IMG/VR virus record: IMGVR_UViG_3300037264_003938
Coordinates: 1-31,309 of that record
Source: a virus
Direction: 5' to 3' (one strand)
Length of the DNA: 31,309 bases
Made by a program: the position numbers and the translations under genes. This document shows, piece by piece, positions 1-7,633 of this stretch (within the stretch, counting starts at the first letter, position 1; every line of letters starts with the position of its first letter). The notes under the pieces are model-generated. The model ran no database searches and was not told where the DNA came from. It saw only the letters and a program-made list of their open reading frames with translations.

Positions 1-145
1 GAGCCCTGTCGAGAGCCCAAGAGATTGCACCGTGAAGTATACTCGCAGACTTCGCCACAACCGCTGCGGGGTGCTCTGCGTTGAGCGCGTCACGAAGTCC
101 TCTCACGACCTCGTTCATTCGGTCGCGTACAGCAGGGTCACTCAT
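1..145 (-). CDS. Hypothetical protein, N-terminal 48 residues, cut by window edge
   Basis: The frame opens with ATG at 143-145 and stays open to the window edge. It gives an N-terminus starting MSDPAVRDRMNEVVRGLRDA, which looks like an amphipathic helix rich in R, E and D followed by alanine-rich sequence. No family is recognised. It lies 14 bp downstream of the WYL-like gene and has the same strand and spacing style, so it is probably the next gene of the same unit. No strong Shine-Dalgarno is visible before the ATG, and the start is chosen only because it is the first ATG after the previous stop. The rest of the gene lies outside the window. Confidence 0.55.
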   Translation of the reverse strand, partial: MSDPAVRDRMNEVVRGLRDALNAEHPAAVVAKSASILHGAISWALDRA

Positions 146-159
146 CGAAAGGGGCTCTG

Positions 160-420
160 TCACGGCATCCTCCGGTTCACAATCATGCAGACCAGCATCG
201 AAGCCCATGCTTCGGGTTCGCCTGAAGATTCTTCTGGGCGAATCTCTACCATGTCTGCGAGCGCGAAGTCCCTTCTCTCAGAGCTTCTCGCTGGGTCAAG
301 CGCCGAGAGGAACCACTGCGGGATCGAGTACCACTCCGTTACGCCGTACCAAACGAACTGCGGACGAACGGTTCGCTCCGACACCTCGCCGCGGTGGTTG
401 CAGTAACGGAACGAAATCAC
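160..420 (-). CDS. Small WYL-like protein (86 aa)
   Basis: The gene starts with GTG at 418-420 inside a GTGA overlap with the stop of the upstream membrane-protein gene, which implies translational coupling. The N-terminal half reads like the compact domain 'FRYCNHRGEVSERTV', then 'WYGVTEWYSIPQWFLSALD', then 'RRDFALADMVEI'. From memory, this pattern (Y-N-RGE, then GxTEW-PQWLL-A-D, then FAL-DI) is found in small phage and bacterial proteins related to WYL domains, which bind nucleic acid or small ligands. No DNA-binding domain is attached, so it is only the sensor-like module. The role in the phage is unknown. The family recognition is by motif only. Confidence 0.7.
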   Translation of the reverse strand: MISFRYCNHRGEVSERTVRPQFVWYGVTEWYSIPQWFLSALDPARSSERRDFALADMVEIRPEESSGEPEAWASMLVCMIVNRRMP

Positions 421-953
421 AGAGCGCCACCATCCACACGCTGAGAGCAGAAGGCTACCCCTGCTTCGTCAACGCGGCACGTTCGCCCCTGTCGTGAGCA
501 GGGCTCGTCACCTACGGGAGTCCAGCGCGGAGGAGTCGTCGCCCCACAGGTAAAGGGCTGATCGTTCCGGCACGTCTGCGCGCCGGGGTGTCCGCACTGC
601 TCTCGCTCCCACTCGCAGCCGCAGAGCGCGAGCATCAGGAGTAACCCCGTTACCACGGGAGGAATCGTCGCGTCTTTGTGCAATGCGGGTGGTAGCTGTG
701 ACGCGCGGATCACTTCCGCCTTCGGCTGTCCGAGCACGACCTGAAACTTCCCGGCCATGTACGCATCACGCACGGCAGGCATAAGCGCGACGAGCATCCT
801 CACGAACCCTACCGCGCGTGGAAACCTCTGCTCTAGCTCCGTTCGTCGCTCTGTCGGAAGCGACTGCCAGAGGTACACGAGAAGCACCCCGCAGCCAGAG
901 AGAAACTGAAGCCAATGCGTGTTGATCCACGCGAGCGTTTCGGTAAAGCTCAT
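417..953 (-). CDS. Holin-like membrane segment joined to Cys-rich lipoprotein-like domain
   Basis: I start this gene at ATG 951-953 (MSFTETLAW), because a TACACT box sits 7 nt upstream and there is no Shine-Dalgarno. The 178-aa product has a hydrophobic segment around residues 12-32 (WLQFLSGCGVLLVYLWQSL) and a charged amphipathic middle. A second hydrophobic stretch at about 98-112 ends in a lipobox-like LALCGC. The last 65 residues hold nine further cysteines with little hydrophobic sequence. The first part resembles a small phage holin or membrane anchor. The second part resembles a secreted lipoprotein (Rz1-like outer spanin or host-type Cys-rich lipoprotein). Position after the fibre genes fits a lysis role, but no endolysin is next to it. 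An internal start just before the lipobox could yield a separate lipoprotein. The function is inferred. Confidence 0.55.
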   Translation of the reverse strand: MSFTETLAWINTHWLQFLSGCGVLLVYLWQSLPTERRTELEQRFPRAVGFVRMLVALMPAVRDAYMAGKFQVVLGQPKAEVIRASQLPPALHKDATIPPVVTGLLLMLALCGCEWEREQCGHPGAQTCRNDQPFTCGATTPPRWTPVGDEPCSRQGRTCRVDEAGVAFCSQRVDGGAL

Positions 954-960
954 AAGCGAA

Positions 961-966
961 AGTGTA
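961..966 (-). promoter_or_regulatory. TANNNT box 7 nt before start (leaderless-type promoter)
   Basis: On the minus strand this reads TACACT, then TTCGCTT, then ATG of the membrane-protein gene at 953. The gene has no Shine-Dalgarno. The spacing would place transcription initiation at or next to the start codon. Confidence 0.45.
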
Positions 967-993
967 CGTGTGCCCGCGAGGGAAAGCGAACGG

Positions 994-1404
994 CTAGAGC
1001 GTCGGGCCAAACGACGGAGCGAAGAACCACTCCGAAAGCGGGAGAACGCTGTCCTTCACAGCTCCGCGGAGCAGAAAGACCTCGTACTGACACGCTCCCT
1101 CGAACGCGACAGTTTGCTCCGAAGCGGAGATGAGGAACTGAGCCTCACCCGCTTCAGCGCCCGGTGGGAGCGTCGCCGTCTTGCGGATCGAAGCCCACCC
1201 TCGCTCGGTCTGTCGGGAGATCGCGAGGAGCAGCGAGGTACCCGCCGGAGTCAGGTCCAGAGGGGCTCCAGAGGCGTCCAAAGCTCTGACTCTAACCGTC
1301 ACGTCGGTTCCGCGACTAACGCGCACAGAACGGCGCGTGTCGCGAGGAACACCCTCCCCTCGACGGTTCCCGCTTTCGAGCACTACGGTCAGGTCTACGA
1401 CCAC
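994..1404 (-). CDS. Ig-like/BppU-type virion protein (136 aa)
   Basis: The GTG at 1402-1404 is taken as the start. A GAGGA Shine-Dalgarno lies about 8 nt upstream and the previous stop is only 2 bp away, although the frame is open further upstream. The product is beta-rich: 'VRVSRGTDVTVRVRALDASG' then 'PLDLTPAGTSLLLAI'. This is the usual signature of the N-terminal domain of baseplate upper proteins and other Ig-like tail appendage modules ('G-t-v-v-a-G-p-DLtga'). The remainder is beta-strand-like and ends with a WFF hydrophobic patch. It is likely a small structural protein of the tail tip or fibre attachment. It belongs to the run of small virion genes after the fibres. The family assignment is moderate and the exact role is unknown. 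Confidence 0.65.
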   Translation of the reverse strand: MVVDLTVVLESGNRRGEGVPRDTRRSVRVSRGTDVTVRVRALDASGAPLDLTPAGTSLLLAISRQTERGWASIRKTATLPPGAEAGEAQFLISASEQTVAFEGACQYEVFLLRGAVKDSVLPLSEWFFAPSFGPTL

Positions 1405-1406
1405 GG

Positions 1407-1679
1407 CTAACGGTCCTCGAACACGGCTTGAACGTCCGCCGAGCCCGCAGCCGCGAGCTTGAACCACACTTTCGTGTAGCGGCGATTGAACTGCTGCGCC
1501 GCCGAAGGCTTCCCAGCGACAAGACGAGCAGCATCCGTCACCCCGTCAAACGACACAATCACTGTTGCCGCTGCGTCCTCGTTGAAGAGCGCAACGCTTC
1601 CCTCAAAGCCGTTTACAATTTGAGGGTTTGTTGGGTACGCGGTGACTGTAACGGTTGTTGTATATGATTTGACCGACAT
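1407..1679 (-). CDS. Small beta-rich virion protein (90 aa)
   Basis: The start is ATG 1677-1679 (MSVKSYTTTVTV), which is preceded by GAGAGG at a good Shine-Dalgarno distance. The longer frame would begin inside the upstream gene. The protein is short, Thr/Val-rich and alternates polar and hydrophobic residues throughout, with no helices, membrane segments or cysteines. 'NGFEGSVALFNEDAAATVIVSFDG' looks like a beta hairpin of a jelly-roll or Ig-type fold. It lies 10 bp after the previous stop and 2 bp before the next start, so it is translated as part of the small-virion-protein cluster. I do not recognise the family. A decoration or fibre-accessory protein is a reasonable inference from context. 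Confidence 0.65.
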   Translation of the reverse strand: MSVKSYTTTVTVTAYPTNPQIVNGFEGSVALFNEDAAATVIVSFDGVTDAARLVAGKPSAAQQFNRRYTKVWFKLAAAGSADVQAVFEDR

Positions 1680-1689
1680 TGTGCCTCTC

Positions 1690-2115
1690 TCAAGAAACGC
1701 GGAAGAGAACAATTCTAACATTGCGCGTAGAAACCGTGTTTACACCCGCCACGCTACGAAACTTTACGTCAAGCGTGTGCGTTCCTGCTCCGAGCGTTTC
1801 TTTCCACATCGCGAAGAACGCGCCCTGAAGATTCGCCACGGGAACGAGGAGCGTTTGTGCCGCGCGCTCGGTGGAATCCACACGCGCTTGGAGCTCTGCC
1901 GCTGTGCTCACGATGGCTGACGAAACTTCAGCCATAACAACAATGAGGTAGTCACCAGCGGGAAGTGAAGCGGTGGTGTGAGTGAGCGTTGTTTGAAACG
2001 TGGACGAAGCAGTGGAGTCACCAGCGTCATCGCTCGCATACTCCATAAACGCGCCGAAGGTGAGCAGCGTTTGCACACCGCCGATAGCCCCCGACATGAA
2101 CCCGCTCGTGCTCAT
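1690..2115 (-). CDS. Hypothetical beta-sandwich virion protein (141 aa)
   Basis: The ATG at 2113-2115 gives MSTSGFMSGAIGG. No Shine-Dalgarno precedes it, but TGTGGTAGCGT ends 6 nt before the ATG. The N-terminus is Gly/Ser-rich and may be a flexible anchor. After residue 35 the sequence is a series of strands ('TLTHTTASLPAGDYLIVVMAEV', 'GTHTLDVKFRSVAG', 'VRIVLFRVS'). This resembles the TNF- or C1q-like head domains often found at the ends of tail fibres ('aGtY-i-v-ae-v'), where trimers bind receptors or cap fibres. That is pattern resemblance only. Its place directly after other fibre-associated genes supports a virion role. Confidence 0.65.
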   Translation of the reverse strand: MSTSGFMSGAIGGVQTLLTFGAFMEYASDDAGDSTASSTFQTTLTHTTASLPAGDYLIVVMAEVSSAIVSTAAELQARVDSTERAAQTLLVPVANLQGAFFAMWKETLGAGTHTLDVKFRSVAGVNTVSTRNVRIVLFRVS

Positions 2116-2121
2116 AGCGCA

Positions 2122-2132
2122 ACGCTACCACA
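2122..2132 (-). promoter_or_regulatory. TGTGGTAGCGT box (leaderless-type promoter)
   Basis: On the minus strand TGTGGTAGCGT is followed by 6 nt and then ATG of the 141-aa gene. The same core occurs before four other units in this window (near 2505, 3918, 22960 and 29622). Confidence 0.55.
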
Positions 2133-2138
2133 GACGCG

Positions 2139-2498
2139 CTAGCTCTTGCGCTTGAAGCAGCTTTCTCCCAGCGCACACTCCCACTGAGCGCTTTCAGTGG
2201 GAGAAATCCCAACGCTCTTCGCCGCCTCACCGAGCGTCGCGAGAAAACCAGCTTCGATCTTCTCTGCGTCAGCGGTGATCTTCGCTTCGGTTTCGAGCGC
2301 GTCTTCGTACGCCTTCTTCGCGTGTATCGCGAGGATGTGAGCGACGCCGAGGTCCGCGCGACGAGACACCATCGCAGCGTGCGCTTCGGAAATATCTTTC
2401 ACTTGCTCTGGTGTGATCTTGCGAACGTCGGTCGGAGCGGTGTGTGGTTTTGCTGGAGGAACGAGAGCGACAGGAGAAGTCTTCGTTGGCTTTGCCAT
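2139..2498 (-). CDS. Hypothetical helical protein (119 aa)
   Basis: The start is ATG 2496-2498 (MAKPTKTSP). There is no Shine-Dalgarno, but TGTGGTAGTGC lies 6 nt upstream. The first 25 residues are basic, Pro/Thr-rich and probably disordered. Residues 28-95 are strongly helical ('ITPEQVKDISEAHAAMVSRRADL', 'AIHAKKAYEDALETEAKITAD') and could form a coiled coil or helical hairpin. The C-terminus has two cysteines (ECALGESCF). No family is recognised. Its position after the second fibre protein suggests a small fibre-assembly chaperone or accessory protein, which is inference from order only. Confidence 0.65.
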   Translation of the reverse strand: MAKPTKTSPVALVPPAKPHTAPTDVRKITPEQVKDISEAHAAMVSRRADLGVAHILAIHAKKAYEDALETEAKITADAEKIEAGFLATLGEAAKSVGISPTESAQWECALGESCFKRKS

Positions 2499-2504
2499 CC
2501 ACGA

Positions 2505-2515
2505 GCACTACCACA
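2505..2515 (-). promoter_or_regulatory. TGTGGTAGTGC box (leaderless-type promoter)
   Basis: The minus strand reads TGTGGTAGTGC, 6 nt, ATG. The last base of the hexamer is C instead of T, so this is the weakest member of the TGTGGTA group, but its position relative to the start is the same. Confidence 0.4.
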
Positions 2516-2538
2516 GCGCGCGGAGATGTGCAGCACAC

Positions 2539-3642
2539 TCAGAGGATGAGTGCTTCGGTGACTTGTACGACCACACGCACCGCGCCCGTACCGCCGCGCG
2601 AGATGATGCCCACCTTGATCCGCGTCGCACCGATGGTGGTTGGAGCAGTCATGGTGAGAAATCCGAAGTCCGTCTCAGAGAGGTAGGCATACTGGCCTAC
2701 GTCCGCTACTGCGGGAAGTGCGTCCCAGAGTGCGTCGGGCACATCAACCTGTCCCGCAATCACGACGGAAACAGCGGAGCCGTCACCCGCTGCTGCGGCG
2801 AGCGCGATTCCGAGAATGCGCCCGATGTGTGGTGCTCCACCAGCGTCAGCCACGCCAAGGTAGACCTTCGGAACGCCTGCTGCGTTCTGCATTGCGACAG
2901 GCGAACCAGCAGTGATCGCTTCTCCCGCCGTACCGTTGAACAGCGTTGGCGTAGCTAGGCCATTCGTCACGTCGAGCGAGACGAAGTAGCCCACGTCGAA
3001 GCGAAGCGCGGAGGTGCCGAGGTCGCTCGAAGCGTTGGTGAGCGGGATGATGTCAGTACCCGTCGCGATGCGCGAGGTGAACGTCACCGTATCAGTCGTC
3101 GCGTTGCCGAACGTGACGTTTCCCTGGAACGTGGCGTCGGCTTGGAACGTCGAGATTCCAACGATGGTTTCAGTCCCATCGACCTGAAAGTTGCCCTGGA
3201 CATGCGTGAGCTGCGTTGCCCGCCCGAGGAATAGCGTGGTGGTGTTCGCACCGTTACCGATAGCGAGCGTTCCGCTCGTGTTTCGGTTGATGTCACCGTC
3301 CGTGAGAATGTCGCCCGTGACGAGTGCGTCATTGTTCACGGTGAGCGCGGTTCCCGCTCCCGTAAATGTCGTCACGCCGGAAACCGTCACCGCACCGGGG
3401 CCGATGGTGGCAGCACCCGTTGTCGTCTTGAAAAGACCGCTTCCGTTGCTGAAGTCCGCTGCTCCCGTACCCGCCACCATGTTGATGGTTTTGTTCGTAG
3501 CGAGCGTGACGTTCGTTCCTGCGGGGGTGACGGTGAGATCGCCCGAAGCCGTCTTGATCCCTGCTCCAACGAGCAGTGAATCGGCGGTGGGAATCTGCGC
3601 GAGCCCGCCCGTCGTTACTACCAGTGCTCTGTAATCAGCCAT
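2539..3642 (-). CDS. Tail fibre protein with repeated beta structure and C-terminal beta-barrel domain (367 aa)
   Basis: The ATG at 3640-3642 has AGGAG about 10 nt upstream. Residues 20-215 are rich in T, G, N, V and A in short periodic strands ('ASGDLTVTPAGTNVTLATNKTINM', 'NTSGTLAIGNGANTTTLFLG', 'LTNASSDLGTSALRFDVGYF'). This is typical of phage fibre shafts that fold as interleaved triple-beta structures. 'SDLGTSALRFDVGYF' matches the 'LGs-s-RW--vy' motif seen near the end of such shafts. From about residue 235 a separate domain follows ('EAITAGSPVAMQNAAGVPKVYLG', 'DVGQYAYLSETDFGFLT', 'VGIISRGGTGAVRVVVQ'). It resembles the repeated barrel domain in the large spike protein next door. Probable role: receptor-binding or fibre component of the tail. 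Confidence 0.8.
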   Translation of the reverse strand: MADYRALVVTTGGLAQIPTADSLLVGAGIKTASGDLTVTPAGTNVTLATNKTINMVAGTGAADFSNGSGLFKTTTGAATIGPGAVTVSGVTTFTGAGTALTVNNDALVTGDILTDGDINRNTSGTLAIGNGANTTTLFLGRATQLTHVQGNFQVDGTETIVGISTFQADATFQGNVTFGNATTDTVTFTSRIATGTDIIPLTNASSDLGTSALRFDVGYFVSLDVTNGLATPTLFNGTAGEAITAGSPVAMQNAAGVPKVYLGVADAGGAPHIGRILGIALAAAAGDGSAVSVVIAGQVDVPDALWDALPAVADVGQYAYLSETDFGFLTMTAPTTIGATRIKVGIISRGGTGAVRVVVQVTEALIL

Positions 3643-3668
3643 CGTCGTTCAACTCCTGTTTGTGCCTC

Positions 3669-3683
3669 GCTCCAACGCGGAGC
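3669..3683 (-). other. Short hairpin between two fibre-region genes
   Basis: The minus strand can fold GCTCC-GCGTT-GGAGC, a 5-bp stem directly after the stop codon of the 75-aa gene. No U-run follows, so it is not a clear terminator. It could mark mRNA processing or be chance. Confidence 0.3.
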
Positions 3684-3910
3684 TAAACGATTTCCTCGTA
3701 GTGGTACGTCTCGGTTCGCATCGAGCGAACCGCTCGCTCGTCGGTGATTTCATACCCGATGTCCGCGCCGATCACGAACTCTGTCGCGGGGCTGATGGGT
3801 GTGAGCGTTTGGATCGTGCCGTTTTTCAACGGCACCTTGATCGCAGTGCATGGACCGGGTGTAGCGACCACACCGAACGAAGGCTCACCGAGGTACTTGA
3901 ATCGCGCCAT
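3683..3910 (-). CDS. Small virion-associated protein (75 aa)
   Basis: The ATG at 3908-3910 has a TGTGGTAACGT box ending 7 nt upstream. The protein starts MARFKYLGEPSFGVV and continues 'IKVPLKNGTIQTLTP', 'FVIGADIGYEITDERAVRSMR', 'YHYEEIV'. I have the impression of a recurrent small phage protein type carrying 'G-DIGYdITDERSvR-M', encoded among structural genes, whose role is not known to me. There are no cysteines or membrane segments. It sits between the two fibre proteins and probably has its own transcript start. Confidence 0.7.
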   Translation of the reverse strand: MARFKYLGEPSFGVVATPGPCTAIKVPLKNGTIQTLTPISPATEFVIGADIGYEITDERAVRSMRTETYHYEEIV

Positions 3911-3917
3911 GCGAGGA

Positions 3918-3928
3918 ACGTTACCACA
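3918..3928 (-). promoter_or_regulatory. TGTGGTAACGT box (leaderless-type promoter)
   Basis: The minus strand reads TGTGGTAACGT, then TCCTCGC, then ATG. It is one of the best matches to the recurrent motif in this phage. Confidence 0.55.
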
Positions 3929-3934
3929 AACTTT

Positions 3935-6442
3935 TCAGAGTTGAACCGGCTCGATAGCAGGACAGAGCAGAAGCTCGGTTGTGCTGATCGCTCGTGCGAG
4001 CACTTGGCGAATGTTACCCACCGTGCTCGGAGCGGTTGACGTAATCGCCCCTGCCGTCGTCGCGAGGTAGTAGAGCGCCCCTGTCGTGAGCCCAACGAAT
4101 CCTGTCACCTTGCCTTGGTGTCGAACTGTTGCTACGGGACCGACAATCGCGCGAACAATTCCGATGCACGGTTTCGTTCCGTCGGTAGCATCGGCTTTGT
4201 CCACAGTGTTCGCAGCGGAGAGGTACACAGCATCGCCCACCACCACGCCCACCGCAAACGAGTAGTCAGTGTCTACGCCCTGCGCGGAAGTCGATGGCGG
4301 CGCGGCTCCTGCGATTCGTGAGTAAACCTGCCAGTCCGTCTCCCCGTTTCGTACCGCGAGAAGGATTGATTCGTAGGGAGCGACTGCGAGAGCACTTGCA
4401 GAACCGTTGATTGTGTCAGCACCGTCTGGTGCGAGAGAATGCGTCGTCGCGGCGGAACGATTAATTACCCACAACAACGCGCCGCTCGTTCTCCCCGAAG
4501 CGGGAGGAAGCGTCGCTGCGAATGCAACGCCAGAAAACAACCGAGCAAGCGTTGTCATCTGGTTGATCGCGCCTACCGCAGTGAGTGATTGCTCAAAAGG
4601 TTCCGCCGCGTCAGAAACTCCAGCAACAACGATAGGACTCTGAACAAGAAACTTCATTGCCGCTGTTGGTACGAAGTCTCGAAGTCCACGGCGGTACTTC
4701 CCAATAGTCGCGGTCTTCGTTCCGCCCGAGCCATCGTGCTCGATCATGTAAGTGGAAGGTACTCCCTGAAGCGCGACAAACACGCGGTCATCCACACGAC
4801 ACTTCGCCGTGTCAGCAAGGCGAATCGGTGCGAGTCCGTTGGAACGAAGAACAGAGCGCTCGCCAGAGACAGTGTACGAAGAACCTGTCTTCACATAGGC
4901 GTAGCCCGCTGTTTCAACGTCGGTAAGCCACACCGAAGTGTTGTCCGTAACGTCCAGCCACTTCGCAGAAGCGATAATACCCGCCGTTCCGCCCTGCATG
5001 AAGAGTGACGCACCACCAGGGCTCGGCGCAGCGGATACGTTTGCTGCTGTCACATGACAATCATAGGCATAGATATTTCCCGCCTTGATGTCGAGAAGAT
5101 CGACTTGGCAGTCCTTCAACTCCCACGTCACTTCGTCCGCTGCATTGATCCCGTCACCCAGAAACACCGTACCGTTAACCTGAATACCGCGAAGGATTCC
5201 TACCGGGTCTGTTTGGTTTGTTGCGTTGAGCGTAACGTTTCCACTGATAATTGGACCTTTGAAAAAGGACGTTCGTTGATACGTCGTGCTCAACCCAATC
5301 AGAATCACGCCCTGCGGAACCGTGATGTTTCCAGCATGTGTTCCAGGGAGTAGGAACGCGGTGCGCGGATTGGTGAAGGTCGCACCGTCCGCCACCATCG
5401 CATTGAGCATCGTCTGAAGGTTCGTGTAAGGCGGATTCACCCCACCAGGACCAGAGCCAACAGGCCCCCAAATGTAGGGAACTAGTGTTGTTCCTAGTGG
5501 AACAACCCAATTCGGTGTGATCCCGTCCGAAGTGAGAACTCGCCCCGCTGCACCGATGGGAACGCTCTTGATGACACCGCCTGCTGCGACGTAGAGCACA
5601 TCTCCTGTACCAAGCGCTGCGATGGCACTCGGAAGCAGTTTCGGTGTCCCGAAGAACATCACCGACGCAGTAGTAGGGGAAGGCTTGGCGATAACGTTTC
5701 CAACCCACCTCACACGCGAACCAGGCGTAGCGCTCAGTGTTCCGGCATCGTCAGCGTAAAGTTTGTTTCCGACCGAAAAGGCACCAGTGATCGCTATTTC
5801 TGGAATCAACCCAAAGATGCGAACCCGCGCGAGTTCTCCTGGGAGAACCGATCCGCCAGTAGCGACACTTCCTAATACGATTCCGTATTGATCCTGTCCT
5901 TCTGCTGGTGTTGAAATGCTTGAACCGCACGCGAGTATTACCTCTTGACCGGGTAATCCAATCTTTAGTCCATCTAGTGTAATTATCTGTACGAGCGTTC
6001 CAGGCAATACTGGTATCGGCGGACCAATATTTACAAGAGTTGTGATAACACCAGAATCCGCGCGTTCGGTATCAAGTGCTTGAAGATTCCTATTCGCGTC
6101 TACTGCCCAGCCTGTAGCAAGGCTCGCTTCGAGCGTTTCCCCAGCAGCGGGAACGCGAAGGTTCGTCTTCATTTGACGAACGGCGGCAACAACGCGGTTC
6201 GTGAGCGTGCCGTTCACCACGAGCTGAACGAGGTACGTCCCTTCCTTCTTCGGCGTAAACGTGACCGAAGGGCCAGAAGCGGCGGAAAGTGCGTCAACCG
6301 GTCCCTCTGGCTGCGAAAGGATGGACCAAGCGTAGGTTGTCTCCCCGCCTACGTTGTTGTTGTCGAGCGTGACAAGCGTGTTGATAGGGAGGTTCGCGTT
6401 GCTCCCAACGACCGCGTTGATTCTGATTTGCGCTTGAGGCAT
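3935..6442 (-). CDS. Large tail fibre/spike protein with PKD-like start, beta-helix centre and two barrel domains (835 aa)
   Basis: The start is ATG 6440-6442, with GGGAG 9-10 nt upstream. Residues 1-95 form a PKD/Ig-like domain ('LVTLDNNNVGGETTYAWSI', 'SVTFTPKKEGTYLVQLVV'). Residues about 130-265 form a barrel domain ('ELARVRIFGLIPEIAI', 'SVGNKLYADDAGTLS', 'VRWVGNVI'). Residues about 320-600 look like a right-handed beta-helix: an opening 'NPPYTNLQTMLNAMVADGATF' and 'AFLLPGTHAGNITVPQGVILIG', then repeated short strands. This is the layout of pectate-lyase-like spike enzymes or fibres. The last 95 residues repeat the barrel theme ('VGDAVYLSAAN', 'TTGALYYLATTAGAITST', 'LLCPAIEPVQL'). It is probably a tail spike that binds or degrades surface polysaccharide. 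I cannot identify catalytic residues. Confidence 0.8.
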   Translation of the reverse strand: MPQAQIRINAVVGSNANLPINTLVTLDNNNVGGETTYAWSILSQPEGPVDALSAASGPSVTFTPKKEGTYLVQLVVNGTLTNRVVAAVRQMKTNLRVPAAGETLEASLATGWAVDANRNLQALDTERADSGVITTLVNIGPPIPVLPGTLVQIITLDGLKIGLPGQEVILACGSSISTPAEGQDQYGIVLGSVATGGSVLPGELARVRIFGLIPEIAITGAFSVGNKLYADDAGTLSATPGSRVRWVGNVIAKPSPTTASVMFFGTPKLLPSAIAALGTGDVLYVAAGGVIKSVPIGAAGRVLTSDGITPNWVVPLGTTLVPYIWGPVGSGPGGVNPPYTNLQTMLNAMVADGATFTNPRTAFLLPGTHAGNITVPQGVILIGLSTTYQRTSFFKGPIISGNVTLNATNQTDPVGILRGIQVNGTVFLGDGINAADEVTWELKDCQVDLLDIKAGNIYAYDCHVTAANVSAAPSPGGASLFMQGGTAGIIASAKWLDVTDNTSVWLTDVETAGYAYVKTGSSYTVSGERSVLRSNGLAPIRLADTAKCRVDDRVFVALQGVPSTYMIEHDGSGGTKTATIGKYRRGLRDFVPTAAMKFLVQSPIVVAGVSDAAEPFEQSLTAVGAINQMTTLARLFSGVAFAATLPPASGRTSGALLWVINRSAATTHSLAPDGADTINGSASALAVAPYESILLAVRNGETDWQVYSRIAGAAPPSTSAQGVDTDYSFAVGVVVGDAVYLSAANTVDKADATDGTKPCIGIVRAIVGPVATVRHQGKVTGFVGLTTGALYYLATTAGAITSTAPSTVGNIRQVLARAISTTELLLCPAIEPVQL

Positions 6443-6466
6443 CGCTCGTTGCTCCCGTGCTCTTCG

Positions 6467-7615
6467 CTAGTACGAAAGCGTGATGTTGAACGCTACTTGT
6501 GCCGGAGCCGTTGGGGCGATTGGCCCTGCTCCCGCGAGCTTCTGAACACGCCCCTCGATCTTCGCTACGACCATTCCCTCTGCAAACGTCTGGACTGGGT
6601 TTGTTTGTGCAGCCGCGGCAATCGCAGTTACCTCCGCAAGCGTCAGCGTGTACGGAGCCGTAAGCACTTCGACCTTCGCGATGTAGTGCTCCGTTGTATT
6701 CCCATCATTTTGAACCTGCATAAGCGCGTTGACTTGCGAGAGGTTCGTACCGGGCGCGACGTAGATTGTGAACGCTCCTGGCGACGCGAGCGTCTGCACC
6801 ACCGCTGCGCGAATCCCAGGTGAACCGCGGAGAGAAACGAGCTGTGCTGCGACCGCTGCGCTGTTGTTGATGAGCGCGCGTCCTTCACACTTCACAAGCC
6901 CTTGCGGTCCAAGCAAGCTGCGCGTGTCACGGATGCGGTCGAACCCAAGCGCCGTTGCTGTGGCGGGAACGTAAACCTCCGCAATCTTGGTGTACCCTGC
7001 CGTGAGCGTCGCTGCGACAGGAACCGCTGCGGGTGTGCCTGTCTTGTAATTGATCTTCGCGAGCGAAGGACTGCCGTTGACTGAGCTTCTTCCGTTCTGA
7101 AGAAACGACATGATTTTGGCAACCATCGTCGCGACAAACGATCCGGTACCTGTGTCCAGAATATCGCGCGAAGTAAGCGACTCGAAGTGACGGTCATAGG
7201 TCACTTCCACAATGTCGATGCGCGGATTCACGGGGTCCGCAGCGGGCACGTTGAGCGTTTCGAGGTTCGAGAGCGCGCAGGGCTTGTAGATTTCTTGGTC
7301 GTTCAAGTTCCCGATGGGTCCGTAGCCTGCGTCGAGGTTGACCGGCACATCACCGGAACCATCGAGAAACCCAACGCCAGCGCGCACCGTGAGCTGAAGT
7401 GAAGGAATCGCCGTAGGCTCAACCATGAAGCTGTCCGCGAGAAAGCCCGCTGCAGTAATGAGCGAGTACGCAGCGTCACCCACTCGCTTCCCGAAGCGCA
7501 TGCGCTCCATCGCTCGGAGCGTTCGGTACAGTTGTGTCTGTGCTTGGTTCAGGTCCGTGGAGAGAGGTCGCTCCAATCGGTTCAGAATCGTTTGCTCAAA
7601 AATCGAGTTCGCCAC
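6467..7615 (-). CDS. Baseplate- or fibre-associated virion protein (382 aa)
   Basis: The GTG at 7613-7615 is preceded by GAGG at good spacing and lies 18 bp after the previous stop. The N-terminus ('FEQTILNRLERPLSTDLNQAQTQLYRTLRAMERMRF') is helical. The middle shows 'GVGFLDGSGDVPVNLD', 'NPRIDIVEVTYDRHFES' and 'KIAEVYVPATATALGFDRIRDTRSLLG'. The 'NPRIDIVEV' plus 'W-kIAe-vPagat---I-D-R' style is typical of large phage virion proteins that link the baseplate to fibres. Its place between the baseplate wedge genes and the spike gene fits a fibre-adaptor role. I do not know a precise family name, so the product is given by context and architecture. Confidence 0.7.
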   Translation of the reverse strand: MANSIFEQTILNRLERPLSTDLNQAQTQLYRTLRAMERMRFGKRVGDAAYSLITAAGFLADSFMVEPTAIPSLQLTVRAGVGFLDGSGDVPVNLDAGYGPIGNLNDQEIYKPCALSNLETLNVPAADPVNPRIDIVEVTYDRHFESLTSRDILDTGTGSFVATMVAKIMSFLQNGRSSVNGSPSLAKINYKTGTPAAVPVAATLTAGYTKIAEVYVPATATALGFDRIRDTRSLLGPQGLVKCEGRALINNSAAVAAQLVSLRGSPGIRAAVVQTLASPGAFTIYVAPGTNLSQVNALMQVQNDGNTTEHYIAKVEVLTAPYTLTLAEVTAIAAAAQTNPVQTFAEGMVVAKIEGRVQKLAGAGPIAPTAPAQVAFNITLSY

Positions 7616-7633
7616 GGTTGCCTCGCGTCCCCA

